Position numbers and translations under genes: made by a program. DNA of 64,000 nucleotides from Rubrivivax sp. (GTDB lineage Bacteria; Pseudomonadota; Gammaproteobacteria; Burkholderiales; Burkholderiaceae_C), in NCBI GenBank assembly GCA_016719535.1, contig JADJYX010000047.1, positions 62,001-126,000 on the forward strand, written 5' to 3'. This document shows, piece by piece, positions 27,139-36,239 of this stretch (position 1 is the stretch's first letter; each line of letters starts with the position of its first letter). The notes beneath the pieces are model-generated. The model saw only the letters and a program-made list of their open reading frames with translations, made no database searches and had not been told where the DNA came from.

Positions 27139-28971
27139 ATGGCCACGATGCGCCAGACCCTGGACTTCCTGCTGCACGACTGGCTGCAGGTGCACACGCT
27201 GCTGCAGCGCCCGCGCTTCGCCGAGCATTCGGCCGGGACCTTCGCCCAGGTGCTCGATGCCTGCGAGCGCATCGCGCGCGAGAAATTTGCCCCCTTCAAC
27301 CGCCTGGCCGATACCGAGGAGCCCCGTGTCGTGTCGGGCCCGGACGGCGAGCGGGTGATCCTGCCGCGCGCCACGCACGAAGCGATGGCCGCCTATGTCG
27401 ACAGCGGCATGCTGGCCGCGGCGCAGGACTTTGCCATCGGCGGCATGCAGCTGCCCTGCGTCATCGAGATGGCCGCCAATGCCTTCTTCAGCAAGGCCAG
27501 CGTGGCCATGGGCGGCTATGCGATGCTGACCAGCGGCAACGCCAACCTGCTGATGGCCCATGGCAGCGAGCGTCAGCGCGAGGTCTTCGCCCAGGCCGAA
27601 TTTGCCGGCCGCTGGTTCGGCACCATGTGCCTGTCCGAGCCGCAGGCCGGCTCCAGCCTGAGCGACGTCGCCACGCGCGCCGTGCCGGATGTGACAAGCG
27701 CGGGCGAGGACTTCGCATCCGACCCGCTGGGCCCGCGCTACCGGCTGCGCGGCCACAAGATGTGGATCTCGGCCGGCGAGCACGAACTCACCGAAAACAT
27801 CGTGCACCTGGTGCTGGCCAAGATCCCCGGGCCCGACGGGCAGCCGGTGCCGGGCACGAAGGGCATCTCGCTCTTCATCGTGCCGAAGTGGCTGGTGGAC
27901 GAAGACGGCGCGCTGACCGGCGAGCGCAACGACGTGGCGCTGGCCGGCCTCAACCACAAGCTGGGCTACCGCGGCACCACCAATGCCTTGCTCAATTTCG
28001 GCGAAGGCCGGTATCCGGTGCGCGGCGGCGTGGGCGCCATCGGCTACCGCGTGGGTGCGCCGGGCGAAGGCCTGCGCTGCATGTTCCACATGATGAACGA
28101 GGCGCGCATCGGCGTCGGCCTGGGTGCGGTGATGCTGGGCTATGCCGGCTACGAGGCCAGCCTGGACTATGCGAGGAGCCGTCCCCAGGGCCGGCCGATG
28201 ACGGCCGCCGGCAAGGATGCCGCCGCGCCGCAGGTGCCCATCGTCCGGCATGCCGACGTCAAGCGCATGCTGCTGGCGCAGAAGGCCTACTGCGAGGGCG
28301 CGCTGGCACTGGCGCTGTACTGCGCGCGCCTGGTCGACGAGCTGCACACCGGCGACGCCGCGGCCGCGCAGGAGGCCGGCCTGCTGCTGGAAGTGCTGAC
28401 GCCGATCGCCAAGAGCTGGCCCAGCGAGTGGTGCCTGGAGGCCAACAGCCTGGCCATCCAGGTGCTCGGCGGCTACGGCTATACGCGCGACTTCCCGGTC
28501 GAGCAGCACTGGCGCGACCAGCGGCTGAATATGATCCACGAGGGCACGCACGGCATCCAGGCGCTGGACCTGCTGGGCCGCAAGGTGGTGATGAACGGCG
28601 GCGCCGGCCTCCAGCTGCTGGCCACGCGCATCAACGCCACCATCGAGCGTGCCGGGCATGTGGCGGCGCTGGCAGCGTTCGCCAACGGCCTGGCCGCCGC
28701 GCTGCAGAAGCTGGGTGCCGCCACCCGGGCCGCCTGGGCCACCGGCGATCCCGAGGACGCGCTGGCCAACGCCACGCCCTATCTGCAGGCCTTCGGCCAC
28801 GTGGTGCTGGCCTGGCTGTGGCTCGACGTGGCGCTGGCCTGCGACGACCCCGGCCGCCGCGCCGCGCTGCGCTATTTCCACGCCTACGAACTGCCCAGGA
28901 TCGACGCCTGGCTGGCCGTGGTGAGCACGCGCGAGCCGGTCTGCCGCGACATGCACGACGACTGGTTCTGA
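27139..28971 (+). CDS. Acyl-CoA dehydrogenase (long form with C-terminal extension domain)
   Basis: 610 residues, larger than classic ~380-residue enzymes, of the DmdC-like class with an extra C-terminal helical domain (about residues 480-610). FAD/substrate motifs include GRWFGTMCLSEPQAGSSLSDV and HKMWISAGEHELTENIVHLVLAKI. The catalytic glutamate region is NMIHEGTHGIQALDLLGRK. It catalyses alpha,beta-desaturation of acyl-CoA. It completes the beta-oxidation set together with the FadB-like protein and thiolase. Confidence 0.92.
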   Translation: MATMRQTLDFLLHDWLQVHTLLQRPRFAEHSAGTFAQVLDACERIAREKFAPFNRLADTEEPRVVSGPDGERVILPRATHEAMAAYVDSGMLAAAQDFAIGGMQLPCVIEMAANAFFSKASVAMGGYAMLTSGNANLLMAHGSERQREVFAQAEFAGRWFGTMCLSEPQAGSSLSDVATRAVPDVTSAGEDFASDPLGPRYRLRGHKMWISAGEHELTENIVHLVLAKIPGPDGQPVPGTKGISLFIVPKWLVDEDGALTGERNDVALAGLNHKLGYRGTTNALLNFGEGRYPVRGGVGAIGYRVGAPGEGLRCMFHMMNEARIGVGLGAVMLGYAGYEASLDYARSRPQGRPMTAAGKDAAAPQVPIVRHADVKRMLLAQKAYCEGALALALYCARLVDELHTGDAAAAQEAGLLLEVLTPIAKSWPSEWCLEANSLAIQVLGGYGYTRDFPVEQHWRDQRLNMIHEGTHGIQALDLLGRKVVMNGGAGLQLLATRINATIERAGHVAALAAFANGLAAALQKLGAATRAAWATGDPEDALANATPYLQAFGHVVLAWLWLDVALACDDPGRRAALRYFHAYELPRIDAWLAVVSTREPVCRDMHDDWF

Positions 28972-28976
28972 AATGA

Positions 28977-29047
28977 AACGACCCCCACGCTCGCTTCGCT
29001 CGCTGCCCCCCGAGGGGGCGCTCAGTGGCTTCGGGCGGCCGGGCGCC
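28977..29047. repeat. GC-rich intergenic hairpin repeat, copy 2
   Basis: Begins just after the acyl-CoA dehydrogenase stop. It contains CTCGCTTCGCTCG followed by GCCCCC-CGA-GGGGGC, a perfect 6-bp hairpin, then GGCTTCGGGCGGCCGGGCG. It shares the hairpin-plus-tail plan of 3405-3466. From memory this sequence type recurs between genes in Comamonadaceae-like genomes. It may modulate mRNA stability between operon genes. Confidence 0.6.
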
Positions 29048-29054
29048 ACTGACC

Positions 29055-29258
29055 ATGAAGACCACCACTGCCGGGACACTGGCCTGGGTGCTGGTCTACA
29101 GCGGGCTGCTGATCGTGTCGCTGGGGCTGTTTCTGGCCCCGCGCGATGGGGCCATCGGCAGTGCGGTGATCATTGCCGGTGTGGCCGATGCGGCCGCGGG
29201 CGTGCTGCTGATCTGGCTGCGCTCGCGCATGAAGGACGACCCCAAGGAGAAACCATGA
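29055..29258 (+). CDS. Small two-helix membrane protein, unknown function
   Basis: 67 residues. Two transmembrane helices (LAWVLVYSGLLIVSLGLFLA and AVIIAGVADAAAGVLLIWLRS) are joined by a short polar turn, and the C-terminus is charged (MKDDPKEKP). I recognise no family. Its stop overlaps the next SDR start by 4 bp (ATGA) and it lies between acyl-CoA metabolism genes, so it is probably expressed with them. Confidence 0.65.
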   Translation: MKTTTAGTLAWVLVYSGLLIVSLGLFLAPRDGAIGSAVIIAGVADAAAGVLLIWLRSRMKDDPKEKP

Positions 29259-30046
29259 GCACCCCCATCCAGCAACTGTTCGACCTCACCGGCCGCACGG
29301 CCCTCGTCACCGGCGGCTCGCGCGGCCTGGGCCTGCAGATGGCCGAGGCCCTGGGCGAGGCCGGCGCCAAGATCATGCTGAGCTCGCGCAAGGCTGCCGA
29401 ACTGGAGGAAGCCGCGGCCGACCTGCAGGCCAAGGGCATCGACACGCGCTGGATCGCGGCCGACGCCAGCGACCCCGCGCAGGTGCACAAGGTGGTCGAC
29501 GAGACCCTGCAGCGCCTGGGCCAGATCGACATCCTGGTCAACAACGCCGGTGCCACCTGGGGCGCGCCGATGGAGGACTATCCGCTCGAGGCCTGGGACA
29601 AGGTGATGAACCTGAATATCCGCTCGGTCTTCCTGTTCAGCCAGGCGGCGGGCAAGGCCAGCATGATCCCCAGGCGCTACGGCCGCATCATCAACGTGGC
29701 CTCGATCGCCGGCCTGTCGGGCTCGACCGATGTCGAATTCATCGCCTACGGCACCAGCAAGGGCGCGGTGGTCAACTTCACGCGCACGCTGGCCGGTGAG
29801 TGGGGCGCCTACGGCATCACCGTCAACGCGCTGGCGCCGGGCTTCTTCCCCAGCAAGATGACGCGCGGCACGCTGGCCACCGTGGGCGTGGACAAGCTCG
29901 CCGCCGCCGCGCCGCTGCGCCGCATCGGCGACGACGACGACCTCAAGGGCGCCACGCTGCTGTTTGCCAGCGCCGCCGGCAAGCACATCACGGGGCAGAT
30001 CCTCGCGGTGGACGGTGGCGTGTCGGCCGTGCATGGCGCGGCCTGA
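29255..30046 (+). CDS. SDR-family oxidoreductase
   Basis: 263 residues. Rossmann motif TGGSRGLG (19-26), NNAG (96-99) and catalytic S150, Y165, K169 (YGTSK) are all present, so this should be an active NAD(P)-dependent short-chain dehydrogenase. The sequence type resembles 3-ketoacyl-ACP/CoA reductases or gluconate 5-dehydrogenase-like enzymes. Genomic context favours acyl-CoA chemistry, but the substrate is not defined by sequence. Confidence 0.88.
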   Translation: MSTPIQQLFDLTGRTALVTGGSRGLGLQMAEALGEAGAKIMLSSRKAAELEEAAADLQAKGIDTRWIAADASDPAQVHKVVDETLQRLGQIDILVNNAGATWGAPMEDYPLEAWDKVMNLNIRSVFLFSQAAGKASMIPRRYGRIINVASIAGLSGSTDVEFIAYGTSKGAVVNFTRTLAGEWGAYGITVNALAPGFFPSKMTRGTLATVGVDKLAAAAPLRRIGDDDDLKGATLLFASAAGKHITGQILAVDGGVSAVHGAA

Positions 30047-30061
30047 GCGCGGGAGGCCGCG

Positions 30062-31090
30062 ATGAGCCTGACCAACCGCCAGATCCTGCTGGCCTCGCGC
30101 CCCGTCGGCAAGGCCACGGTCGACAACTTCCGCCTCGTCGAGACGCTGGTGCCCGCGCCGGCGGATCTGGCGCCAGGCCAGGTGCTGGTGCGCCACCACT
30201 ACCTGAGCCTGGACCCTTACATGCGCATGCGCATGAACGACGCCAGGAGCTATGCGCCGCCGCAGGCCCTGGGCGCGGTGATGGTCGGCGGCACGGCGGG
30301 CGAGGTGGTGGCGTCGCGGCACCCGAATCACGCCGTCGGTGACCGCGTGGTCGGTGGCGGCGGCTGGCAGGAATATGCCGTCGTCGACGGCCCGGCGCTG
30401 GCCATGCTGCGCAAGGTCGACACCTCGAAGGTGCCGCTGTCGGCCTATCTCGGCGCGGTGGGCATGCCCGGCGTCACCGCCTGGGTGGGGCTGTCGATGA
30501 TCGTCGCGCCCAAGGCGGGCGAGACGGTGGTCGTCAGCGCCGCCAGCGGTGCGGTGGGCAGTGCCGTCGGCCAGCTGGCGAAAGCGCGCGGCTGCCGCGT
30601 GGTGGGCATCGCCGGCGGGCCGGACAAATGCGCCTACGTGGTCGATCGGCTCGGTTTCGACGCCTGCATCGACCACAGGCAGCACCGCGACGCGGCGTCG
30701 CTGTCCGCCGCACTGAAGCAGGTGGCGCCGGGCGGCGTCGACGGCAATTTCGAGAATGTCGGCGGCCTGGTGCTCGACGCCGTGATGGCCAACATGAACG
30801 ACTTCGGCCGCATCGCGCTGTGCGGCATGATCTCCGGCTACAACGACGAGCCGATCCCGCTGGCGCAGCCGCGGCTGATCCTCACCGCGCGGCTCAAGCT
30901 GCAGGGCTTCATCGTCAGCGAGCACATGAACCTGTGGCCCCAGGCGCTGCAGGAACTGGCCCAGCGCGTGGCGAGCGGGCAGCTCCAATACCGCGAGACC
31001 ATCGCCCAGGGGCTGCAGGCCGCGCCCGCGGCCTTTCTCGGCATGCTCGAAGGCCGCAATTTCGGCAAGCAGCTGGTGAAGCTTGTCTAG
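30062..31090 (+). CDS. NADP-dependent medium-chain oxidoreductase (PTGR/CurA-like)
   Basis: 342 residues. It opens with an NRQILLASRP-type start typical of the leukotriene B4 12-hydroxydehydrogenase/CurA subfamily, followed by LDPYMRMRMND and the NADPH loop VVSAASGAVGSAVGQLAK. Zinc ligands are absent, as in that subfamily. These enzymes reduce the double bond of enones with NADPH. It lies 15 bp after the SDR gene. Confidence 0.9.
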   Translation: MSLTNRQILLASRPVGKATVDNFRLVETLVPAPADLAPGQVLVRHHYLSLDPYMRMRMNDARSYAPPQALGAVMVGGTAGEVVASRHPNHAVGDRVVGGGGWQEYAVVDGPALAMLRKVDTSKVPLSAYLGAVGMPGVTAWVGLSMIVAPKAGETVVVSAASGAVGSAVGQLAKARGCRVVGIAGGPDKCAYVVDRLGFDACIDHRQHRDAASLSAALKQVAPGGVDGNFENVGGLVLDAVMANMNDFGRIALCGMISGYNDEPIPLAQPRLILTARLKLQGFIVSEHMNLWPQALQELAQRVASGQLQYRETIAQGLQAAPAAFLGMLEGRNFGKQLVKLV

Positions 31091-31541
31091 CCTGCGCTGG
31101 CAATGGCTGCGCTTTTCCGGGCTCGGCCTCGACGACCTCTACGACCTGCTGGCCCTGCGGGCGCAGGTCTTCGTCGTCGAGCAGCGCTGTGCCTACCTCG
31201 ACCCCGACGGGCTGGACCGTGGCGCCTGGCACCTGCTCGGGCGTGACCCCGCCGGGGTGCTGCAGGCCGCCCTGCGTGTCGTCGACCCGGGGCTCAAATA
31301 TGCCGAGCCGTCGATCGGCCGCGTCGTCACCGCCCCCGCGGTGCGCGGCCGCGGCGCCGGCCGTGCGCTGATGGTCGAAGGCCTGGCCCGCTGCGATGCC
31401 GCCTGGCCGGGGCAGGGCGTGCGCATCAGCGCGCAGTCGCATCTGGCGCGCTTCTATGGCACCCTGGGCTTCGACGCCGTCGGCGAGCCCTGCCTCGAAG
31501 ACGGCATCCCGCATGTGGAAATGCTCAGGAGACCGCGATGA
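31083..31541 (+). CDS. ElaA-family GNAT N-acetyltransferase
   Basis: 152 residues. The ElaA signature is visible: LYDLLALRAQVFVVEQRCAYLDPDGLD at the N-terminus and the acetyl-CoA loop GRVVTAPAVRGRGAGRALM, then AQSHLARFYGTLGF. Substrate unknown. The only usable start is TTG 31083, overlapping the stop of the preceding reductase by 8 bp; no ATG lies near the conserved N-terminus. Confidence 0.87.
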   Translation: MSSLRWQWLRFSGLGLDDLYDLLALRAQVFVVEQRCAYLDPDGLDRGAWHLLGRDPAGVLQAALRVVDPGLKYAEPSIGRVVTAPAVRGRGAGRALMVEGLARCDAAWPGQGVRISAQSHLARFYGTLGFDAVGEPCLEDGIPHVEMLRRPR

Positions 31542-31581
31542 CCCCTCGACCGACGGCCGTGCGCGGCCACGGGATGGCGGC

Positions 31582-32505
31582 ATGACCCCGCTCATCCTTC
31601 ACCACTATGCCGCCTCGCCCTTTGCCGAGAAGGTGCGGCTGATGCTGGGCTACAAGGGCCTGCCATGGCGATCGGTCACCGTGCCGTCGATCATGCCCAA
31701 GCCCGACCTGGTGGCCCTGACCGGCGGCTACCGCCGCACGCCCAACCTGCAGATCGGCGCCGATGTCTACTGCGACACGGCGCTGATCGCACGCGTGCTC
31801 GAGCGGCACCAGCCGGCGCCCAGCCTGTACCCGGCCAGCGCGCCGCTGGCGCCGCTGCTGGCGCAATGGGCCGACAGCACGCTGTTCTGGACCGTCATTG
31901 CCTTCACGATGCGGCCCGACACCCTGGCGCAGGTCTTCGCCGGCCAGCCGCCCGAGGCCATCAAGGCCTTCGGCGCCGACCGCGCGGCGCTGACGGCCGG
32001 CATGCGGCGCATCGCCTCGCGCGATGCCGTCGCGCAGCTGCCGGCCTACCTGTCGGCGCTGCAGGCGCAACTGGCCGACGGCCGGCGCTGGCTGTTCGGC
32101 GACGCCGCCTGCATTGCCGATTTCTCGGTCGCGCATGGCCTGTGGTTCATCCGCCGTGCGCCGCTGATGGGCGTCTTCGACCCGCACCCGCAGCTCAAGG
32201 CCTGGCTGGAACGCGTGCTGGCCATCGGCCATGGCGTGCACGAGACCATGGACAGCGCCGATGCGCTGCGGCTTGCCGCTGCCGCCACCTCGCACGCGCC
32301 CTGCGTCGTCCATCCCGAGCCCGGCCTGCAGGCCGGCCAGGCGGTGACGGTATCGGCCATCGACTACGGCACCGACCCGGTGGCCGGCACGCTGGTCGGG
32401 CTGGGTGCCGACGAGGTGGTGGTCCGCCGCCACGACGAGCGTGCCGGCACCGTGCACGTGCATTTCCCCCGCATCGGCTTCCAGATCAAGGAGCAGCAGC
32501 CATGA
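31582..32505 (+). CDS. Glutathione S-transferase family protein with C-terminal extension
   Basis: 307 residues. An N-terminal thioredoxin-like GST domain (ILHHYAASPFAEKVRLMLGYKGLPWRSVTVP, with the RTPNLQIG cis-Pro region) and a helical GST-C domain end near residue 215. A ~90-residue beta-rich tail (AVTVSAIDYGTDPVAGTLVGLGADEVVVRRHDERAGTVHVHFPRIGFQI) follows; standard GSTs lack it. The tail is likely a separate small domain. The gene overlaps the following SDR by 4 bp. Confidence 0.85.
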   Translation: MTPLILHHYAASPFAEKVRLMLGYKGLPWRSVTVPSIMPKPDLVALTGGYRRTPNLQIGADVYCDTALIARVLERHQPAPSLYPASAPLAPLLAQWADSTLFWTVIAFTMRPDTLAQVFAGQPPEAIKAFGADRAALTAGMRRIASRDAVAQLPAYLSALQAQLADGRRWLFGDAACIADFSVAHGLWFIRRAPLMGVFDPHPQLKAWLERVLAIGHGVHETMDSADALRLAAAATSHAPCVVHPEPGLQAGQAVTVSAIDYGTDPVAGTLVGLGADEVVVRRHDERAGTVHVHFPRIGFQIKEQQP

Positions 32506-33416
32506 GCGACCGCAGCAGCGGCATTGCCGTCATCACCGGGGCCGCCTCGGGCTTTGGCCTGGAGGCGGCGCGCATCGCCGCGCGCCGCGGCATGAAGGTC
32601 GTGCTGGCCGACGTGCAGCCCGATGCGCTGGAACTGGCCGCGCACGAGATCCAGGCGCTGGGCGCCCAGGTGCTGGCGCGGCGCACCGACGTCAGCCGGG
32701 CCGCCGACATCGAGGCCCTGGCCGACGCGACGGTGCAGCGCTTCGGCGTGCCGAACTTCGTCTTCAACAACGCCGGCGTCGGCGGCGGTGGCGGCCTGAT
32801 CTGGGAGGCCAGTGCCAAGGACTGGGACTGGGTGCTGGGCGTCAACCTGATGGGCGTGGTGCACGGGGTGCGCATCTTCACGCCGCTGATGCTGGCCGCC
32901 GCCGCGCGCGACCCCGCCTGGCGCGGCCACATCGTCAATACCGCCAGCATGGCCGGGCTGCTGAGCCCGCCGAATATGGGCGTCTACAACACCAGCAAGC
33001 ATGCGGTGGTGAGCTTGAGCGAGACGCTCTACCAGGATCTCGCGCTCGTCACCGAGCAGGTGCACGCGCATGTGCTGTGTCCCTTCTTCGTGCCCACCGG
33101 CATCCACGTCAGCCACCGCAACCGGCCGGCCGATCTGACCGACGCCGACGCCAGGCCCACGAAGAGCCAGCTGATCGCGCAGGCGATGAGCGAGAAGGCC
33201 GTCACCAGCGGCAAGGTGACGGCAGCGCAGGTGGCGCAGTTCGTCTACGACGCGATGGCCGACAACCGCTTCTATGTCTTCAGCCACCCGAAGTCGCTGG
33301 CCTCGGTGCAGCAGCGCATGGAAGACCTGCTGCAGCGGCGCAACCCCAGCGACCCCTTTGCCGACCGCCCGCAGGTGGGCGAGCAGCTGCGCGCGGCGCT
33401 GCGCGCTGCAGGCTGA
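32502..33416 (+). CDS. SDR-family oxidoreductase
   Basis: 304 residues. Cofactor loop TGAASGFG (12-19), NNAG (89-92), and active-site Y162 and K166 (YNTSK) with S149 are present. The ~40-residue C-terminal extension with HPKSLASVQQRMEDLLQRRNPSDPF matches a subgroup of SDRs in Proteobacteria often annotated as short-chain dehydrogenases of unknown specificity. It is the last gene of the rightward acyl-CoA run; its ATG overlaps the GST stop (ATGA). Confidence 0.88.
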   Translation: MSDRSSGIAVITGAASGFGLEAARIAARRGMKVVLADVQPDALELAAHEIQALGAQVLARRTDVSRAADIEALADATVQRFGVPNFVFNNAGVGGGGGLIWEASAKDWDWVLGVNLMGVVHGVRIFTPLMLAAAARDPAWRGHIVNTASMAGLLSPPNMGVYNTSKHAVVSLSETLYQDLALVTEQVHAHVLCPFFVPTGIHVSHRNRPADLTDADARPTKSQLIAQAMSEKAVTSGKVTAAQVAQFVYDAMADNRFYVFSHPKSLASVQQRMEDLLQRRNPSDPFADRPQVGEQLRAALRAAG

Positions 33417-33605
33417 GCGCTGACGCGGCGCCCGCCTTGCCCCCGGTCAAGCGCCAGAAGCCGCTCCGGCGGCGGCGAGGCGGTTGGCACTGATCCCGCG
33501 CAACAAAGCGCCAGATCGGCGGTCGCCGGGCTTGCCTGCGCCGGCACCTTGGGTCACCGTCGCGCCCGGTCCCGCCACGGTCGGCGGGGGAGGCAGGCCT
33601 ACACC

Positions 33606-34784
33606 ATGCAGGGTTCGATTCCCATTCACGTTCATCCATCCGCCGCAGCGCCCGTCCATCGTGGCGACGCCATCGTCGGCCATCGCGTCGAGCTGCAGTT
33701 GCTGACCACGCTCAAGTGCAACCTCAAGTGCAGCTACTGTTCGCTCGGCGTGGGCGAGGTGCTCGGCTCGCAGACCGAGGTCGGCTACGACATCGACGAG
33801 CTGGCCGCCTTCGCGCAGCGCCACCTCGCCGGCAAGGAGGTCTACGTCACCTTCTACGGCGGCGAGCCCACGCTCAACCGCCCGATGATGCTGGAGGTGA
33901 TGGCGCGCTTCCCGCACTGGCGCTTCCAGCTGCAGACCAACGGCACGCTGATCGACGACCTGCCGGCCTGGGCGCTGGAGCGGCTGTCGAACGTGCTGGT
34001 GTCGATCGACGGCGGCGAGGCCACCACCGACGGCTACCGCGGCCGCGGCATCTACCGCCAGGTGCTGAAGAACCTGCGGGCGGTGCGGTCGCAGATCGGC
34101 GGCAGCGTCACCGCGCGCGTCACCTGGGGCAACCCCGAGACCAGCTTCGACGAGCTCGACGCCCTCGTGGCCGACGATTCGCCCTTCGACTACCTGTACT
34201 GGCAGTTTGTCGCCGATACCCAGTATGCGGGCGATTCGGTGGCGCGCCGGCAGGCGGTGCTGGTGCAGCTCGTCGACCGCTTCTTTGCCCGCACCGACCG
34301 CCTCTATCCGCTGATCCCGCTGATGGGCATCGTGCGCAACAAGCTGCTGCCCGGCCGGGCGCAGGAGCTGTATGGCGGGCGCACGCAGTGCCGGGTCTCG
34401 TCGCACCTGATCAACGTCATGCCCAACGGCCAGATCTACCCCTGCCCCGACATGATGTACGTACCGGCCATGCGCATGGGCGACGTCAAGACCAACTGGC
34501 TGGCGCCGAGCCCGCTGCAGCTGACCGACGCCATGCCCTGCCACGGCTGCGAGGCCTATGCCTGGTGCCGCGGCAACTGCATGAAGAACCTCTACCTGGG
34601 CTACGTGAAGAACGACGAGCGCTACCGCCACGAGGTCGTCGAGCCCATCTGCGAGCTGCTGCGCTTCCTCGGCCGCGAGATCGACCGCCACGATCCGCAG
34701 GCCTGGTTTGCGGCCTTGCCGCTGCCGTTGCGCCGGCAGGTGACGGACTGCGAGGTCTACGAATATGTCGAGGTCATGCCCTGA
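33606..34784 (+). CDS. Radical SAM protein with SPASM-type C-terminal cysteines
   Basis: 392 residues. C38, C42 and C45 form the CX3CX2C [4Fe-4S]-SAM site (KCNLKCSYCSLG), with GGEPTLN as the SAM-binding GGE motif. The C-terminal region has SPASM-like clusters: TQC...YPCPDMM and PCHGCEAYAWCRGNC. This domain plan is typical of peptide- or protein-modifying radical SAM enzymes. It converges with ubiT (11-bp overlap of ends), so its neighbours are the anaerobic ubiquinone genes. No small substrate peptide gene is obvious within 200 bp upstream. The exact reaction is unknown. Confidence 0.85.
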   Translation: MQGSIPIHVHPSAAAPVHRGDAIVGHRVELQLLTTLKCNLKCSYCSLGVGEVLGSQTEVGYDIDELAAFAQRHLAGKEVYVTFYGGEPTLNRPMMLEVMARFPHWRFQLQTNGTLIDDLPAWALERLSNVLVSIDGGEATTDGYRGRGIYRQVLKNLRAVRSQIGGSVTARVTWGNPETSFDELDALVADDSPFDYLYWQFVADTQYAGDSVARRQAVLVQLVDRFFARTDRLYPLIPLMGIVRNKLLPGRAQELYGGRTQCRVSSHLINVMPNGQIYPCPDMMYVPAMRMGDVKTNWLAPSPLQLTDAMPCHGCEAYAWCRGNCMKNLYLGYVKNDERYRHEVVEPICELLRFLGREIDRHDPQAWFAALPLPLRRQVTDCEVYEYVEVMP

Positions 34785-35295
34785 AGGGCATGCCCGCCGG
34801 CGGCCACAGCGGGCCGATGGCGTCGAGCGAGTTCTTCAGCACCAGGCCGAGCTCGGTATCGCCTTCCATCATCAGCTGACGCTCGAAGAACAGGCGGTCG
34901 GGATCCTCCTGCGCACGCGCCAGGCGCATGAAGCCGTCGGCGGTGGCGCTGATCAGCAGCTCGGGTCGGGCGGCATCGCCGGCGGCCACGAAGCCCTGCG
35001 GCGTCAGCCGCAGGTGCACGCGCAGGCCGAAATCGGTCACGCGCAGCGCCACCACGCGCCCGACCAGCGCGGTGCGCGCATCGTCGGGCAGCCGGGGCAG
35101 CAGTTGCCGGTTGAGCAGCAGCGCCGCGGCCGCCGACGGGGGCGTCGAGGGCAGCCGCTCGACCAGCGCGGCCACGCGCCGGTGCAGCCCGGCCAGCAGC
35201 GGCGGCAGGCCACGCGGCACGGGCCGCTGGCTGCCCGGTCGTGACGGCGCGGGCGTGGGCGTGGGCGTGGGCGAATACGGGGCCGAAGGTCTCAT
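34774..35295 (-). CDS. ubiT: SCP2 sterol-binding domain protein UbiT
   Basis: 173 residues, as in E. coli UbiT (YhbT). A Pro/Thr-rich N-terminus precedes a helix and an SCP2 lipid-binding domain (VVALRVTDFGLRVHLRLTPQGFVAAGDAARPELLISATADGFMRLARAQEDPDRLFFERQLMMEGDTELGLVLKNSLDAI). UbiT is an accessory factor for oxygen-independent ubiquinone biosynthesis, thought to present lipid intermediates to UbiUV. The ATG overlaps the ubiV stop (ATGA). Confidence 0.93.
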   Translation of the reverse strand: MRPSAPYSPTPTPTPAPSRPGSQRPVPRGLPPLLAGLHRRVAALVERLPSTPPSAAAALLLNRQLLPRLPDDARTALVGRVVALRVTDFGLRVHLRLTPQGFVAAGDAARPELLISATADGFMRLARAQEDPDRLFFERQLMMEGDTELGLVLKNSLDAIGPLWPPAGMPFRA

Positions 35296-36239
35296 GTCTC
35301 GCTCCAGGTCATGCCCGGCTGTCGGCGGGCGTAGCCGTTGCCGTAAGGGCCCGGCACACCCAGCGCCGGCCAGGCCGCCATCGCCGTGGTGGCCGACCGC
35401 TTGGCATTGATGACGGCGTCGAAATCCTGCAGCACCTGCAGGAAGCCGCGCGAACAGGGCGACAGTCGCAGGCTGCTGGCGCCGGCCGCGCGCAGCGCGT
35501 CGGCGTCGCCGAGCAGGCATTGCACGGCAGCCGACTGCGTCTGCGTGCCGTTGAGCACCAGGAAGGACGACCCGTCGGTGCTGTTCATCGGCAGGCCGTC
35601 GGGGTCGGCCAGGCAGCGCAAGCCGCAGCTGTCCTTGGCCACACCATGGTGGCGGGCGGTGAAGCAGCGTGCCGAGAACGACAGCGGCACGCGGCCGAAG
35701 GCCCAGACCTCGGTCCGCATCGCCTCGCCGGCGGGGGTGCACACCGGCTGTGCCGGCGGGTTGATGCGCGCGACGGCGTCCAGCGGCAGTTCCACCGGCG
35801 CCACCCAGCGCACGGCGCCGAGGTCGGCATGCTCGACCAGTGCCGCGTGGCTGTAGATGTTGAGGTGCGGCCCCAGCACCAGCGGCACGCGGCCGGCCAG
35901 CAGCTGCAGCGCCGAGGCATCGGCGGCCTCGACCGCGAATTCGCCTTGTTCCGCCTGGTGTTCGATCAGGCGCAGGTCGGCCTCGGTCTCGACCAGCGCC
36001 TGCGTGGCCAGCACCACGTCCTTGCCGGCCTGGCGCAGCTCGCGCGCGAGGTCCAGCCAGTCGGGCAGGCGCAACTCGCGTCGCCGTGCGCACACCACCT
36101 CGCCCAGCACCACCGTGTGCACCGGCGAATCGGCCAGGTCGGCATAGAAGCGCAGCAGATCGGCGCGCGACCAGAGGTACAGCACCGGGCCGACCGTCAG
36201 CGTCAACGGGGCGTTCGCTCCCGAAAGGTGCGCGCTCAT
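35292..36239 (-). CDS. ubiV: O2-independent ubiquinone hydroxylation protein UbiV
   Basis: 315 residues, peptidase U32 fold. Four cysteines C50, C192, C205 and C209 have almost the same spacing as the [4Fe-4S] ligands of E. coli UbiV (39, 180, 193, 197). With UbiU it forms a heterodimer that hydroxylates ubiquinone precursors without oxygen, using prephenate as oxygen donor in E. coli. ATG 36239 overlaps the ubiU stop by 4 bp. Confidence 0.95.
   Translation of the reverse strand: MSAHLSGANAPLTLTVGPVLYLWSRADLLRFYADLADSPVHTVVLGEVVCARRRELRLPDWLDLARELRQAGKDVVLATQALVETEADLRLIEHQAEQGEFAVEAADASALQLLAGRVPLVLGPHLNIYSHAALVEHADLGAVRWVAPVELPLDAVARINPPAQPVCTPAGEAMRTEVWAFGRVPLSFSARCFTARHHGVAKDSCGLRCLADPDGLPMNSTDGSSFLVLNGTQTQSAAVQCLLGDADALRAAGASSLRLSPCSRGFLQVLQDFDAVINAKRSATTAMAAWPALGVPGPYGNGYARRQPGMTWSET

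Noticed and set aside
33437..33450. TTGCC-N4-GTCAA upstream of the radical SAM gene, considered as an FNR box
   Set aside because: One half-site lacks the needed bases and it is 155 bp from the ATG with no -10 at the right distance.
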